Origin: Acidobacteriota bacterium
Lineage (GTDB): Bacteria > Acidobacteriota > Thermoanaerobaculia > Gp7-AA8
Reading direction: 5' to 3'
DNA: 15,017 nucleotides
Assembly: GCA_003223695.1 (NCBI GenBank)
Contig: QHVY01000127.1
Coordinates: 1-15,017, forward strand
Shown piece by piece: positions 7,116-13,757 of this stretch (position 1 is its first letter; each line of letters opens with the position of its first letter). The notes beneath the pieces are model-generated. The model was not told where the DNA came from. It worked only from the letters and a program-made list of their open reading frames with translations, and did no database searches. A program made the translations under genes and the position numbers.

Positions 7116-7116
7116 G

Positions 7117-7173
7117 CCCCTCACCCCAGCCCTCTCCCGACGGGAGAGGGTGCCGCGAAGCGGCGGGTGAGGG
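7117..7173 (+). repeat. Palindromic intergenic repeat between livF and the APC permease
   Basis: The element folds at two levels: an inner perfect 10-bp stem CCCTCTCCCG/CGGGAGAGGG (7130-7139/7141-7150) and outer ends CCCCTCACCC (7117-7126) and GGGTGAGGG (7165-7173). The end and core match the livM-livG repeat. No U-tract follows. Its GAGGG end lies 4 nt before an ATG at 7178 and could act as a ribosome binding site for that alternative start. Confidence 0.8.
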
Positions 7174-7201
7174 TAAGATGCGCGTCCGGAAAGGGAAACC
7201 G

Positions 7202-8752
7202 ATGAAGCTTCTTGCGCGTAAACCGCTCGAGCTGCTGCTCGAGGAAATGAAGGGCGAGCACCGGCTTCGCCGCATCCTCGGCCCCATTCAGCTCACCAGC
7301 CTCGGCATTGGCGCCATCATCGGCGCGGGCATTTTCGTCGCCACGGGCGCCGCGGCGCACAACGTCGGCGGCCCGGCTCTGATGCTTTCCTACACTGTTG
7401 CCGGCATCACGTGCGTGTTCGCCGCGCTCTGCTATGCGGAGTTCGCGTCGATGGTGCCGGTGGCTGGATCGGCATACACCTACGCATACGCCACGCTTGG
7501 CGAGCTGTTCGCGTGGATCATCGGCTGGGACCTCGTCCTCGAATATGCCGTCGGCAGCGCGACCGTCGCCACCGGCTGGTCGGGATACTTTCAAAACGTG
7601 CTCGCGAAAGTGGGTCTCGTTTTGCCTGCGACCATGCGGAGCAGCCCCTGGCGCTTCGAGAACGGCTTTTTCGTTCATACAGGCTCGTATATCAATCTTC
7701 CCGCTGTAGTAATCGTTACTATAGTGACCATCATCCTGGTGAAAGGCATACAGGAGAGCGCCACGTTCAACGCGACGATGGTGGGCATCAAAGTCGTCGC
7801 CGTTCTCTTCGTGATCGGCGTTGGCGCGTTTTACATCGATCGCGCGAACTGGCATCCGTTCGCGCCTTATGGCTGGACGGGACTGAATTTCTTCGGCCTC
7901 AATATCGCCGGCCAACAGAACGCAGGCGGACAGCCGGTGGGGATGCTTGCCGGGGCGGCGATCATTTTCTTCGCCTACATCGGATTCGATTCAGTCTCGA
8001 CGCACACCGAAGAAGCGAAGAATCCGCAGCGCGATGTGCCGATCGGCATCGTCACGTCGCTGATCGTCTGCACGATTCTTTACATCGCCGTCGTCGCGGT
8101 GCTAACCGGGATGGTGAAGTACGACCAGCTCGACATCAACGCGCCGGTCAGCCTGGCATTCAAACAAAAAGGAATTGGGTGGGCGGAGGGCGTCATCGCC
8201 TGCGCTGGCGTCGCTGGAATCACATCGGTCATGCTAGTGATGATGCTGTCGGCGCCGCGCGTCTTTCTGGCGATGGCGCGCGACGGCCTGGTGCCGCGCT
8301 CATTCTTCGGCGCCGTCCATCCGCGGTTTCGGACGCCGTGGAAAGCCACGATTCTGATCGGAGTCTCCGTCATCATCATGGCCGGCCTCCTCCCCCTCGA
8401 TGCTCTGCTGCTGCTGACAAACATCGGCACGCTCTTCGCGTTCGTCATCGTGTGCGCCGCGGTGCTGATCATGCGCAGGATTTATCCGAATGCCGAGCGG
8501 CCGTTCCGCTGCCCGTGGGTTCCCTTCATTCCGATCATGGGCGTGCTCAGTTGTTTGATGCTGATGTTCTCGCTGCCGTGGGACAACTGGGTGCGGCTCT
8601 TCGGCTGGATGGCGATTGGTCTCGTGATCTACTTCTCGTACGGCCGCAAGCACAGCGTCATGGCGCTGAACCTCGCGAAAGAAATCGCCGAGCATGGTGC
8701 GGGCGGCGCGTACACGTCGGGAACGCACGAACCAACTTCCCGGCAAGCCTAG
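7202..8752 (+). CDS. APC-family amino-acid permease (cationic amino-acid transporter-like)
   Basis: The 516-residue inner-membrane protein is a secondary amino-acid carrier of the APC superfamily, most like bacterial CAT/YfnA-type permeases. The N-terminus MKLLARKPLELLLEEM followed by HRLRRILGPIQLTSLGIGAI and IGAGIFVATG (helix 1 substrate loop) is the usual pattern; CYAEFASMVPVAGSAYTYAY (helix 2-3), FFAYIGFDSVSTHTEEAKNP (helix 6) and APRVFLAMARDGLVP (helix 8-9) are also diagnostic. About 12-14 hydrophobic segments are seen. I prefer ATG 7202 because it has GGAAAGGG close upstream and matches the usual start; ATG 7178 would add eight residues. The gene follows the liv cluster on the same strand and ends one base before the strong Shine-Dalgarno of the next gene. 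The substrate is not determined. Confidence 0.93.
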   Translation: MKLLARKPLELLLEEMKGEHRLRRILGPIQLTSLGIGAIIGAGIFVATGAAAHNVGGPALMLSYTVAGITCVFAALCYAEFASMVPVAGSAYTYAYATLGELFAWIIGWDLVLEYAVGSATVATGWSGYFQNVLAKVGLVLPATMRSSPWRFENGFFVHTGSYINLPAVVIVTIVTIILVKGIQESATFNATMVGIKVVAVLFVIGVGAFYIDRANWHPFAPYGWTGLNFFGLNIAGQQNAGGQPVGMLAGAAIIFFAYIGFDSVSTHTEEAKNPQRDVPIGIVTSLIVCTILYIAVVAVLTGMVKYDQLDINAPVSLAFKQKGIGWAEGVIACAGVAGITSVMLVMMLSAPRVFLAMARDGLVPRSFFGAVHPRFRTPWKATILIGVSVIIMAGLLPLDALLLLTNIGTLFAFVIVCAAVLIMRRIYPNAERPFRCPWVPFIPIMGVLSCLMLMFSLPWDNWVRLFGWMAIGLVIYFSYGRKHSVMALNLAKEIAEHGAGGAYTSGTHEPTSRQA

Positions 8753-8768
8753 AAGGAGGAACTCACGT

Positions 8769-10394
8769 ATGCACCGAGTCGTTCGATTCGTTGTCGCTGC
8801 TGCTTTTCTCGTGGCGCCGCCACTTGCGGCGCAACCAAATCTTCCTGATCTGACGCAGGCGCAACAAGTCCTGGTGCTCGCGGACAGCGCGGGCGCACAG
8901 ATTTACGCGAAAAGCCTCTACGACGACGCCTCTTATCGCATCCGCTTTGCTCAGGAGAACATCAGCTCGCCGAGGGCGGCCGTGCAGGAACAAGCGCGGA
9001 TGCGCGCCCGCGAAGCGCTCTATGCCGCGCGCGCGGCACTGGCGAAAGCGCGCTGGCTCAGCACCAACGCCGCAGTGAACAATCTGCAAGCCGATGTCCG
9101 ACGCTTCGGCGGTACATCGAATGTGAATCTTCCGACCGAAGATCCGAACATCGATTACCGGCGGGGAGCGACGACAAAGGAACGCATCGCCGCAGCGCAA
9201 GCGGCGATCGATCAGGCGCGTGCGGCCGGCGCCGAGCAGGCGGTTCCCGATAACGATCTCGCCACCGCCATCGGAAATCTCGACAGCGCCCAGAAAGTGT
9301 CGCGAAACGGCAGCAATAATAGCGACGTCGCCGATTACCTCGCCTACGTTGCGGAGATGATCGCGCGCCGGGCGTACTACATGGCGCGCTTCAACGAATC
9401 GAGCCGATCGGTCCCCGATCTTCAGTTGCAACGCACGCGGCTGGCGCAGACCTACAGCGAACAGCAGGCGACGACCGAACGCGCACAGCGCGAAGCAGCG
9501 GAGCGGCAGGCGGCGGATCTGCAGCGTCAGCTTGCCGCGGAAGAGACGAATCGACAAGCGCAGGCAGCGGAGCTCGATCGTTTGCGACAGCAGGTCGACG
9601 AGAGCCGCCGGGCGATGCAGCAGCGAGTTCAGAACGATCGCGCCGCCCGTCTCCAGGCCGAGGCGAATCTTGACGCAGCGATGCGAGCGTACGAGGCGGC
9701 CGCACTCAGCGGCAATCAGGCCGACCTCGACCGGCTGCGTCGTCAGGTCGAGGACCAGGAGATTGGGGTTCGGGCCATCCAGGAACGTGAGCGTCTCGAC
9801 GCACAGGCAATGAACGCTGACATCACTGCGATGCAGAGCTCACCGAATCCGCAGAACGATCTCATCTCACAGCGACGGTTGGATCTCGACGCGTATCAGC
9901 GCGAGTTGACAACCGACATCGCCGCGCGCACGGAGATACAGCGGCATCACGAAGCTGCTATCGCCGCCGCCCAGCAGCAGCGACAACAGGCGGAGCAACA
10001 GGCGCAGGCGCTTCGCGCTCAGATGGAGCAGGCACAAGCGGCCGCTCAAGCGGCACAACAACAGGCTGCGCAGACGCAGCAGCAACTGCAGGCCGTGCAG
10101 CAGCAGGCGCAGCAAACGCAGCAGCAGTTGACGCAACAGGCGCAACAGAACGCGGCCGATGCGGAGAAAGCGCGGCAGGCGGCGCAGGCCACACAGGCAG
10201 AGCTGGAGCGGACGCGCGAAGAGCTCGCGCGGCGCGATGCCGAGGCGCGACAGTTGAGGATGCAGCAGGAGAATCTTCTTCGACAGCGGAAAAAGCTCGC
10301 TCAAGCCGGGCGCAAAACGGACGCTCGATCGCATCGCGGGGCAGCTCAAGAGCGACGCAGCGATCAAAATCGCCGTCGAAGGTCACACCGATAA
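8769..10394 (+). CDS. Exported coiled-coil protein of the OmpA family (N-terminal part, frameshifted at the OmpA domain)
   Basis: ATG 8769 has a strong Shine-Dalgarno (AAGGAGGA, 8753-8760, 8 nt away). Residues 1-21 are a Sec signal peptide (MHRVVRF, hydrophobic core, PPLAAQ cleavage region). Residues about 25-115 form a helical domain like those of DUF4398-type proteins (SLYDDASYRIRFAQENI, AREALYAARAALAKARW). From about 225 to the end is a long coiled coil rich in Gln, Ala, Arg and Glu, partly made of QQQAQQT-like units. The frame runs on to a stop at 10392-10394, but its last ~40 residues are Arg-rich nonsense because the OmpA domain continues in the +1 frame from 10258-10272. The intact protein would anchor the outer membrane or a periplasmic coiled coil to peptidoglycan. 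Confidence 0.85.
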   Translation: MHRVVRFVVAAAFLVAPPLAAQPNLPDLTQAQQVLVLADSAGAQIYAKSLYDDASYRIRFAQENISSPRAAVQEQARMRAREALYAARAALAKARWLSTNAAVNNLQADVRRFGGTSNVNLPTEDPNIDYRRGATTKERIAAAQAAIDQARAAGAEQAVPDNDLATAIGNLDSAQKVSRNGSNNSDVADYLAYVAEMIARRAYYMARFNESSRSVPDLQLQRTRLAQTYSEQQATTERAQREAAERQAADLQRQLAAEETNRQAQAAELDRLRQQVDESRRAMQQRVQNDRAARLQAEANLDAAMRAYEAAALSGNQADLDRLRRQVEDQEIGVRAIQERERLDAQAMNADITAMQSSPNPQNDLISQRRLDLDAYQRELTTDIAARTEIQRHHEAAIAAAQQQRQQAEQQAQALRAQMEQAQAAAQAAQQQAAQTQQQLQAVQQQAQQTQQQLTQQAQQNAADAEKARQAAQATQAELERTREELARRDAEARQLRMQQENLLRQRKKLAQAGRKTDARSHRGAAQERRSDQNRRRRSHR

Positions 10395-10593
10395 TACCGG
10401 CACCGCGGCGAAGAACATGACGTTGTCCGAAAAACGCGCTCAAGCAGTGCGCGATTACCTCGTCACCAAGGGAATCCCGGAAGATCGCATCTCCTCGGCC
10501 GGCAAAGGCCAAACCGAGCCCGTCGCCACGAATAAGACTGTCGCCGGCCGTCAGCAGAACCGCCGCGTGGAGCTGGTGATTACGCGGACGTAG
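10258..10593 (+). pseudogene. OmpA C-terminal domain displaced into the +1 frame
   Basis: Read in the frame of base 10273, this stretch encodes IFFDSGKSSLKPGAKRTLDR, then AVEGHTDNTG, LSEKRAQAVRDYL, GIPEDRISSAGKGQTEPV and QQNRRVELVIT, stopping at TAG 10591. This is a complete OmpA-like peptidoglycan-binding domain with the Asp of HTD and the Arg pair that bind diaminopimelate. It has no start codon or ribosome binding site, and its frame has a TGA at 10255-10257, so it must belong to the upstream coiled-coil gene. The change of frame is therefore confined to about 10258-10272. Either one base is gained or more are lost; related proteins, as I recall them, carry a further strand with a TRxxRGxxV-like sequence before IFFD, which is absent here, so a deletion of several dozen bases is possible. 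Confidence 0.85.
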
Positions 10594-10663
10594 GGCGCGG
10601 CTGCGCCGTGCCGCATCTCGTGGACGGGCGGCCAGAGTTCGGCACGGCGCAGCCGTGCCCTAC
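10590..10663. terminator. Inverted repeat holding the stop codons of two convergent genes; possible bidirectional terminator
   Basis: Arms 10590-10612 and 10641-10663 are complementary over 23 bp with one mismatch, with a 28-nt loop. The arms begin GTAGGGC on each strand. The TAG of the OmpA gene (10591-10593) lies in the left arm, and the TAG of the minus-strand gene (CTA at 10660-10662) lies at the mirror position in the right arm. A stable hairpin between convergent genes fits a terminator role, but there is no U-tract, so it is as likely a REP-type repeat. Confidence 0.6.
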
Positions 10664-11460
10664 TTCGTCAATCGCCTCGCCGTTTCCTGCTCCAGCGCCA
10701 GAAACTCCCGAAACTCCGGCGCCGTGGTTGGAATCTCGTTCACCTTCTGCGAGATGTCGAGCGCGTTTTTCGCGCACTGCCAGTTCTCCAGCCGAACGTG
10801 CGAGCGTGCGATGTGAAAGTACGGATAGTAATCAATGAGCCACATCCCGTACATTCGTGCGCGCTGTTGCGGATTTGGTCGCAGCGACACTGCGTCGATC
10901 AGCTCGCCGAGGGCGCGCGAATAATCGCCTTTGCGCTCGAGCTCCAGCCCGAGTTCGTACCGCGCGTACCACGGCGCTTTGGTCGTGTCGGGCGAGACGT
11001 TGCACTTGGTCATCACGTCCTGACGCAACTGCTTGAATTCCGAGTCGCTGATCACTGGCGGCTTCGGTGAATAGACCGCGTACGCGGGCCTGCTGTATTT
11101 GCCGGTCGCATCGCCACGGAGGAGAAGCTGATACGCGACGAGCAGCGGATGGCCGACTTCACTCTTCGCGGCGACTCCGCTGTCCTCCGCGTGGGCGAGG
11201 TGCTCCCGTGCCGCGTCGACGTCTCCAGTCATCTGATTGGCGATCGCGAGGTAGAGATGCGGCAGGTAATCGATGTACTCCTGCGGACCGGTGGCCACCT
11301 GAAGCTGCTCCGTGTTTCGGAGCGCCAGCGCGGCCTTGAGCTCGTCGCGCGCGGCGGCGCCTTGTCCCTGCTCGATCAGTCGCAGGCCGCGATCGTAGTG
11401 CTCGTACCACGTGCCCGAAGGCGTAGCCAGCAACAGGACCACCGCGAGAATTGTGTGCAT
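10660..11460 (-). CDS. Exported TPR-like repeat protein with two duplicated halves
   Basis: The 266-residue protein starts at ATG 11460 and has a short signal peptide (MHTILAVVLLLATPSG), so it is probably periplasmic. Four TPR-like helix pairs are visible at about 18-50, 66-97, 164-196 and 211-242, with the usual small residues at G-x-A positions (GDVDAAREHL, GDYSRALGEL). The second half copies the first at a constant offset of 146 residues: WYEHYDRGLRLIEQG (18-32) against WYARYELGLELERKG (164-178), and YIDYLPHLYLA (62-72) against LIDYYPYFHIA (208-218). TPR repeats bind protein partners; no enzyme motif is seen. The gene is convergent with the OmpA gene and divergent from the DUF4097-like gene, 58 bp apart. 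No clear Shine-Dalgarno was found. Confidence 0.8.
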   Translation of the reverse strand: MHTILAVVLLLATPSGTWYEHYDRGLRLIEQGQGAAARDELKAALALRNTEQLQVATGPQEYIDYLPHLYLAIANQMTGDVDAAREHLAHAEDSGVAAKSEVGHPLLVAYQLLLRGDATGKYSRPAYAVYSPKPPVISDSEFKQLRQDVMTKCNVSPDTTKAPWYARYELGLELERKGDYSRALGELIDAVSLRPNPQQRARMYGMWLIDYYPYFHIARSHVRLENWQCAKNALDISQKVNEIPTTAPEFREFLALEQETARRLTK

Positions 11461-11518
11461 GAGCCAATGCTAACTTTTGCGGCCGCCCGCCGTCTATGCA
11501 GCCGAGTGGAGGTGACCC

Positions 11519-12397
11519 ATGCGACGGTTGTTCGTTCTTGTTTCGGCCCTGATTCTGACCACCAGTGCATTTGCCGAGCGGCATCACTACGGCTGCGGCA
11601 TGTGCATGTCGACCGATGACAACAACGGCGAGATCACCGATTGCAATCAAATGCGCGTGACGATTGATGATCAACCGGCAGTGCGCGCCGAGGAGACGTT
11701 GTCCGTCGGCTCTTTACGATCGCTCGCCGTGCGGGCGCCGCAGAACGGCGGTATTTATGTCATGGGCTCGAGTTCAGGTGGATACGAAGTGAAGGCTTGC
11801 AAAGCGGCATCGATCGAAAGCGCGCTCAACGACATTCGCGTGCACGTAAGCGGAAACGAAGTCACCGCCGACGGTCCGGCCAACGAGAGATGGGTCGTCT
11901 ATTTTCTTGTCCGCGCTCCGAAGGCCGCGGCGCTGAACCTCAGCGCGCACAACGGGCCGATCGCTCTTCGCAATGTCGACGGAAGTGTCACGGCTCGGAC
12001 GCTCAACGGACCTCTCTCGATTCGAGACTCGTCGGGTGACATCGATTTGCAGGCGACCAACGGCCCGATCTCGCTCGATGGCGGATCGGGAATGGTGAAG
12101 CTGAGCGCGACGAACGGTCCCATCACGGTGAAGCTGCGCGGCGACTCGTGGGATGGCAGCATCAACGCGCACACGGAGAATGGGCCGGTGTCGTTGCGGA
12201 TGCCGGCGAGTTTCCGCTCCGGCGTGGTGGTCGAATCAGAAGGACGCGGTCCGGTGAGCTGTCGCGCGGAAGCCTGTCGCCAGGCGCGGCGCACGTGGGA
12301 CGACGAAGACAATCGCCGCATCGAGCTCGGCTCGGGATCGATGGTCGTTCACTTGTCGACGGTCAACGGCCCCGTATCAGTGCGGGATGAGGACTGA
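11519..12397 (+). CDS. Exported DUF4097-like beta-repeat protein with NGP motifs
   Basis: The 292-residue protein starts at ATG 11519 with GGAGGTGA just upstream. Residues 1-19 are a Sec signal peptide (cleavage after AFA). The mature start has HHYGCGMC, with Cys26 and Cys29; other cysteines are 42, 94, 248 and 253. From about 140 the chain is a ladder of short strands, each with an NGP turn: residues 145, 163, 181, 199, 221, a variant RGP at 243, and 283. The first four are exactly 18 residues apart. This is the pattern of DUF4097/adhesin-like beta-solenoids, a family of unknown role found in many surface or periplasmic proteins. The last codons and stop (DED, TGA) are supplied by a heptamer repeat. 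Confidence 0.82.
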   Translation: MRRLFVLVSALILTTSAFAERHHYGCGMCMSTDDNNGEITDCNQMRVTIDDQPAVRAEETLSVGSLRSLAVRAPQNGGIYVMGSSSGGYEVKACKAASIESALNDIRVHVSGNEVTADGPANERWVVYFLVRAPKAAALNLSAHNGPIALRNVDGSVTARTLNGPLSIRDSSGDIDLQATNGPISLDGGSGMVKLSATNGPITVKLRGDSWDGSINAHTENGPVSLRMPASFRSGVVVESEGRGPVSCRAEACRQARRTWDDEDNRRIELGSGSMVVHLSTVNGPVSVRDED

Positions 12398-12508
12398 GGA
12401 CTGAGTCCTCCTCGCCAAAAACTCGTCAGTCGAAGACGTGACGCCTGAGGTGTAAGCGGAGTGGGCCCGACTCAGTCCTCAGTCCTGAGTCCTCAGTCCT
12501 CAGTCCTT
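12390..12508. repeat. Heptamer (GAGGACT) inverted repeat after the DUF4097-like gene
   Basis: The left arm 12390-12407 (AGGACTGAGGACTGAGTC) is perfectly complementary to 12469-12486, with a 61-nt loop; the right side continues to 12508 with further AGTCCTC units. The left arm contains the stop codon of the upstream gene (TGA 12395-12397). The right arm runs to within 13 bp of the GTG proposed as start of the next permease. The same element occurs after the Rieske gene. Confidence 0.85.
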
Positions 12509-12520
12509 TACACTGTGTGT

Positions 12521-12671
12521 GTGCCGGGTCCAGCACGCCGCAGTCTCCTCACCGTCCTCGGTCTGACGTTTGGCCTGGCCGTGATCATCGGCAACACAAT
12601 CGCGGCCGGCATTCTGCGCACGCCCGGCGACATCGCCACGCGTCTGCCGACGTTCTGGCCGTTTCTCGCTC
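12521..12671 (+). pseudogene. N-terminal fragment of the second APC permease, out of frame with the rest
   Basis: From GTG 12521 this frame encodes ARRSLLTVLGLTFGLAVIIG and then NTIAAGILRTPGDIATRLP, followed by TFWPFL. That is helix 1 of an APC permease with its substrate-binding GAGIL-type loop. After WPFL the family has a helix 2 segment of about 20 residues before the PRSGGQY motif; here it is absent and PRSGGQY appears in a different frame from 12672. The frame itself runs on as Arg-rich nonsense to 13081. The start is uncertain: no Shine-Dalgarno is seen, and the frame is also open upstream through the heptamer repeat to an ATG at 12461. Confidence 0.75.
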
Positions 12672-13757
12672 GTGCCGCGATCGGGCGGTCAGTACGTTTT
12701 CGTGCGACATGCACTCGGCGACTACGCCGGCTTCATCGTCGGCTGGAGCGATTGGGTATCGACGTGCGGGACAACTGCGGCAGTCTCGATCGTCATCGGC
12801 GAATACGCGATTCATCTCGTGCCGCATCTGCGTGCCGTCGAGGTCGTCGCGCTGGCGGTCATCACGGTCCTCACGCTCGTGCAGTGGCTGGGCGTGCGGT
12901 GGGGTGGGTGGTCGCAGGATGTGACCAGCCTACTCAAAGCGCTCGCCTTCCTCTTCCTCATCGCCGCCTGCTTTTACCTCGGCAACCGCAATCCGGCGGC
13001 GATGTCGATGGTCGCGGAGCGCGAAGGCTCGCTGCTGATTGCGTACATCCTTTCGCTGCAGGCAGTGATCTATACGTATGACGGCTGGTCGGCAGTCATC
13101 TATTTTTCGGAAGAGGTGAAAGACGCCGGGAAGAACATTCCGCGGGCGATGTTCCTCGGCGTGTTCAGCGTGATCGTGATCTACATTCTTCTCAACATCG
13201 CCTTCCTCCGAGTCGTGCCTTTGCCGACGATCGCCGGCGAAAAGCTCGCTGCCGCCGTTGTCGCGCAGCATCTGTTCGGGCCCTACGGCGACACGATCCT
13301 TCGCTCGCTCACGATCGTCGCACTGATCAGCGCGGTCAATTCGAATGTGCTGATGGCGCCGCGGGTGCTGTTCGCGATGAGCCGCGACGGCCTTTTCTGG
13401 CGCGGCGCGAACGAAGTCAACGAAGGCGGCACGCCAGACATCTCGCTTCTCTTCAGCAGCCTGCTCGCCGCGGCGTTCATCGTGTCCGGCCGATTTGATC
13501 AGGTGATCGCCGTGCTGGCGTTCTTTTTCGTAGCTAATTATACTCTATCGTTTATATCCCTATTTATTCTCCGGCGGCGCGAGCCGGAGGCGCCGAGACC
13601 GTATCGGGCGATCGGGCATCCGGTGACGACCGGAATCGCTCTCATCGCATCGGTCGCTTTTCTCGTGGGCGCGATCGCCAGCGACACCAGGAACAGCATC
13701 TACGCTCTCGTGGTTCTGGCTCTCAGTTTTCCGATGTATCGTTTGATCAAACGATGA
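12672..13757 (+). CDS. APC-family amino-acid permease, main body (5' part frameshifted)
   Basis: Read from GTG 12672 the chain is 361 residues and begins PRSGGQYVFVRHALGDYAGF, the helix 2-3 region of APC permeases, so it is not a natural N-terminus. Other family marks are VGWSDWVSTCGTTAA (helix 3), YDGWSAVIYFSEEVKDAGKN (helix 6) and NVLMAPRVLFAMSRDGLFW (helix 8-9). Together with the fragment at 12521-12671 it would make a normal carrier missing most of helix 2, so the gene is broken or misassembled at about 12655-12672. The pattern is close to bacterial APC members that carry neutral amino acids, but the substrate is unknown. It overlaps the Rieske oxygenase gene by 4 bp (ATGA). Bases 13530-13570 are unusually AT-rich. 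Confidence 0.85.
   Translation: MPRSGGQYVFVRHALGDYAGFIVGWSDWVSTCGTTAAVSIVIGEYAIHLVPHLRAVEVVALAVITVLTLVQWLGVRWGGWSQDVTSLLKALAFLFLIAACFYLGNRNPAAMSMVAEREGSLLIAYILSLQAVIYTYDGWSAVIYFSEEVKDAGKNIPRAMFLGVFSVIVIYILLNIAFLRVVPLPTIAGEKLAAAVVAQHLFGPYGDTILRSLTIVALISAVNSNVLMAPRVLFAMSRDGLFWRGANEVNEGGTPDISLLFSSLLAAAFIVSGRFDQVIAVLAFFFVANYTLSFISLFILRRREPEAPRPYRAIGHPVTTGIALIASVAFLVGAIASDTRNSIYALVVLALSFPMYRLIKR
13738..13755. promoter_or_regulatory. 18-bp perfect palindrome over the Rieske gene start
   Basis: ATCGTTTGATCAAACGAT reads the same on both strands. It covers the last permease codons (RLIKR) and the first two bases of the Rieske ATG (13754). As DNA it could be an operator; as RNA it could fold back only with a tight loop, or pair between two messages. 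No regulator gene lies in the window, so the role is open. Confidence 0.35.

Noticed and set aside
7707..7725. TAGTAA-TCG-TTACTA inverted repeat and ACTATAGT palindrome within the first permease gene
   Set aside because: Short and inside a conserved membrane-helix coding stretch; local AT-richness makes such matches likely.
7411..8853. 480-codon frame inside the first APC permease
   Set aside because: Its translation is Arg/His-rich with no membrane segments or motifs, whereas the overlapping frame is a full APC permease. It is a shadow.
10258..10394. Programmed +1 frameshift in the OmpA gene
   Set aside because: No recognised slippery sequence, rare stop context or stimulatory hairpin is visible in the 15-base window, and OmpA-family proteins are not known to use recoding. 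An indel is simpler.
12390..12508. CRISPR array
   Set aside because: The repeated unit is only 7 bp in direct tandem, with inverted arms and no spacers; no cas gene is present.
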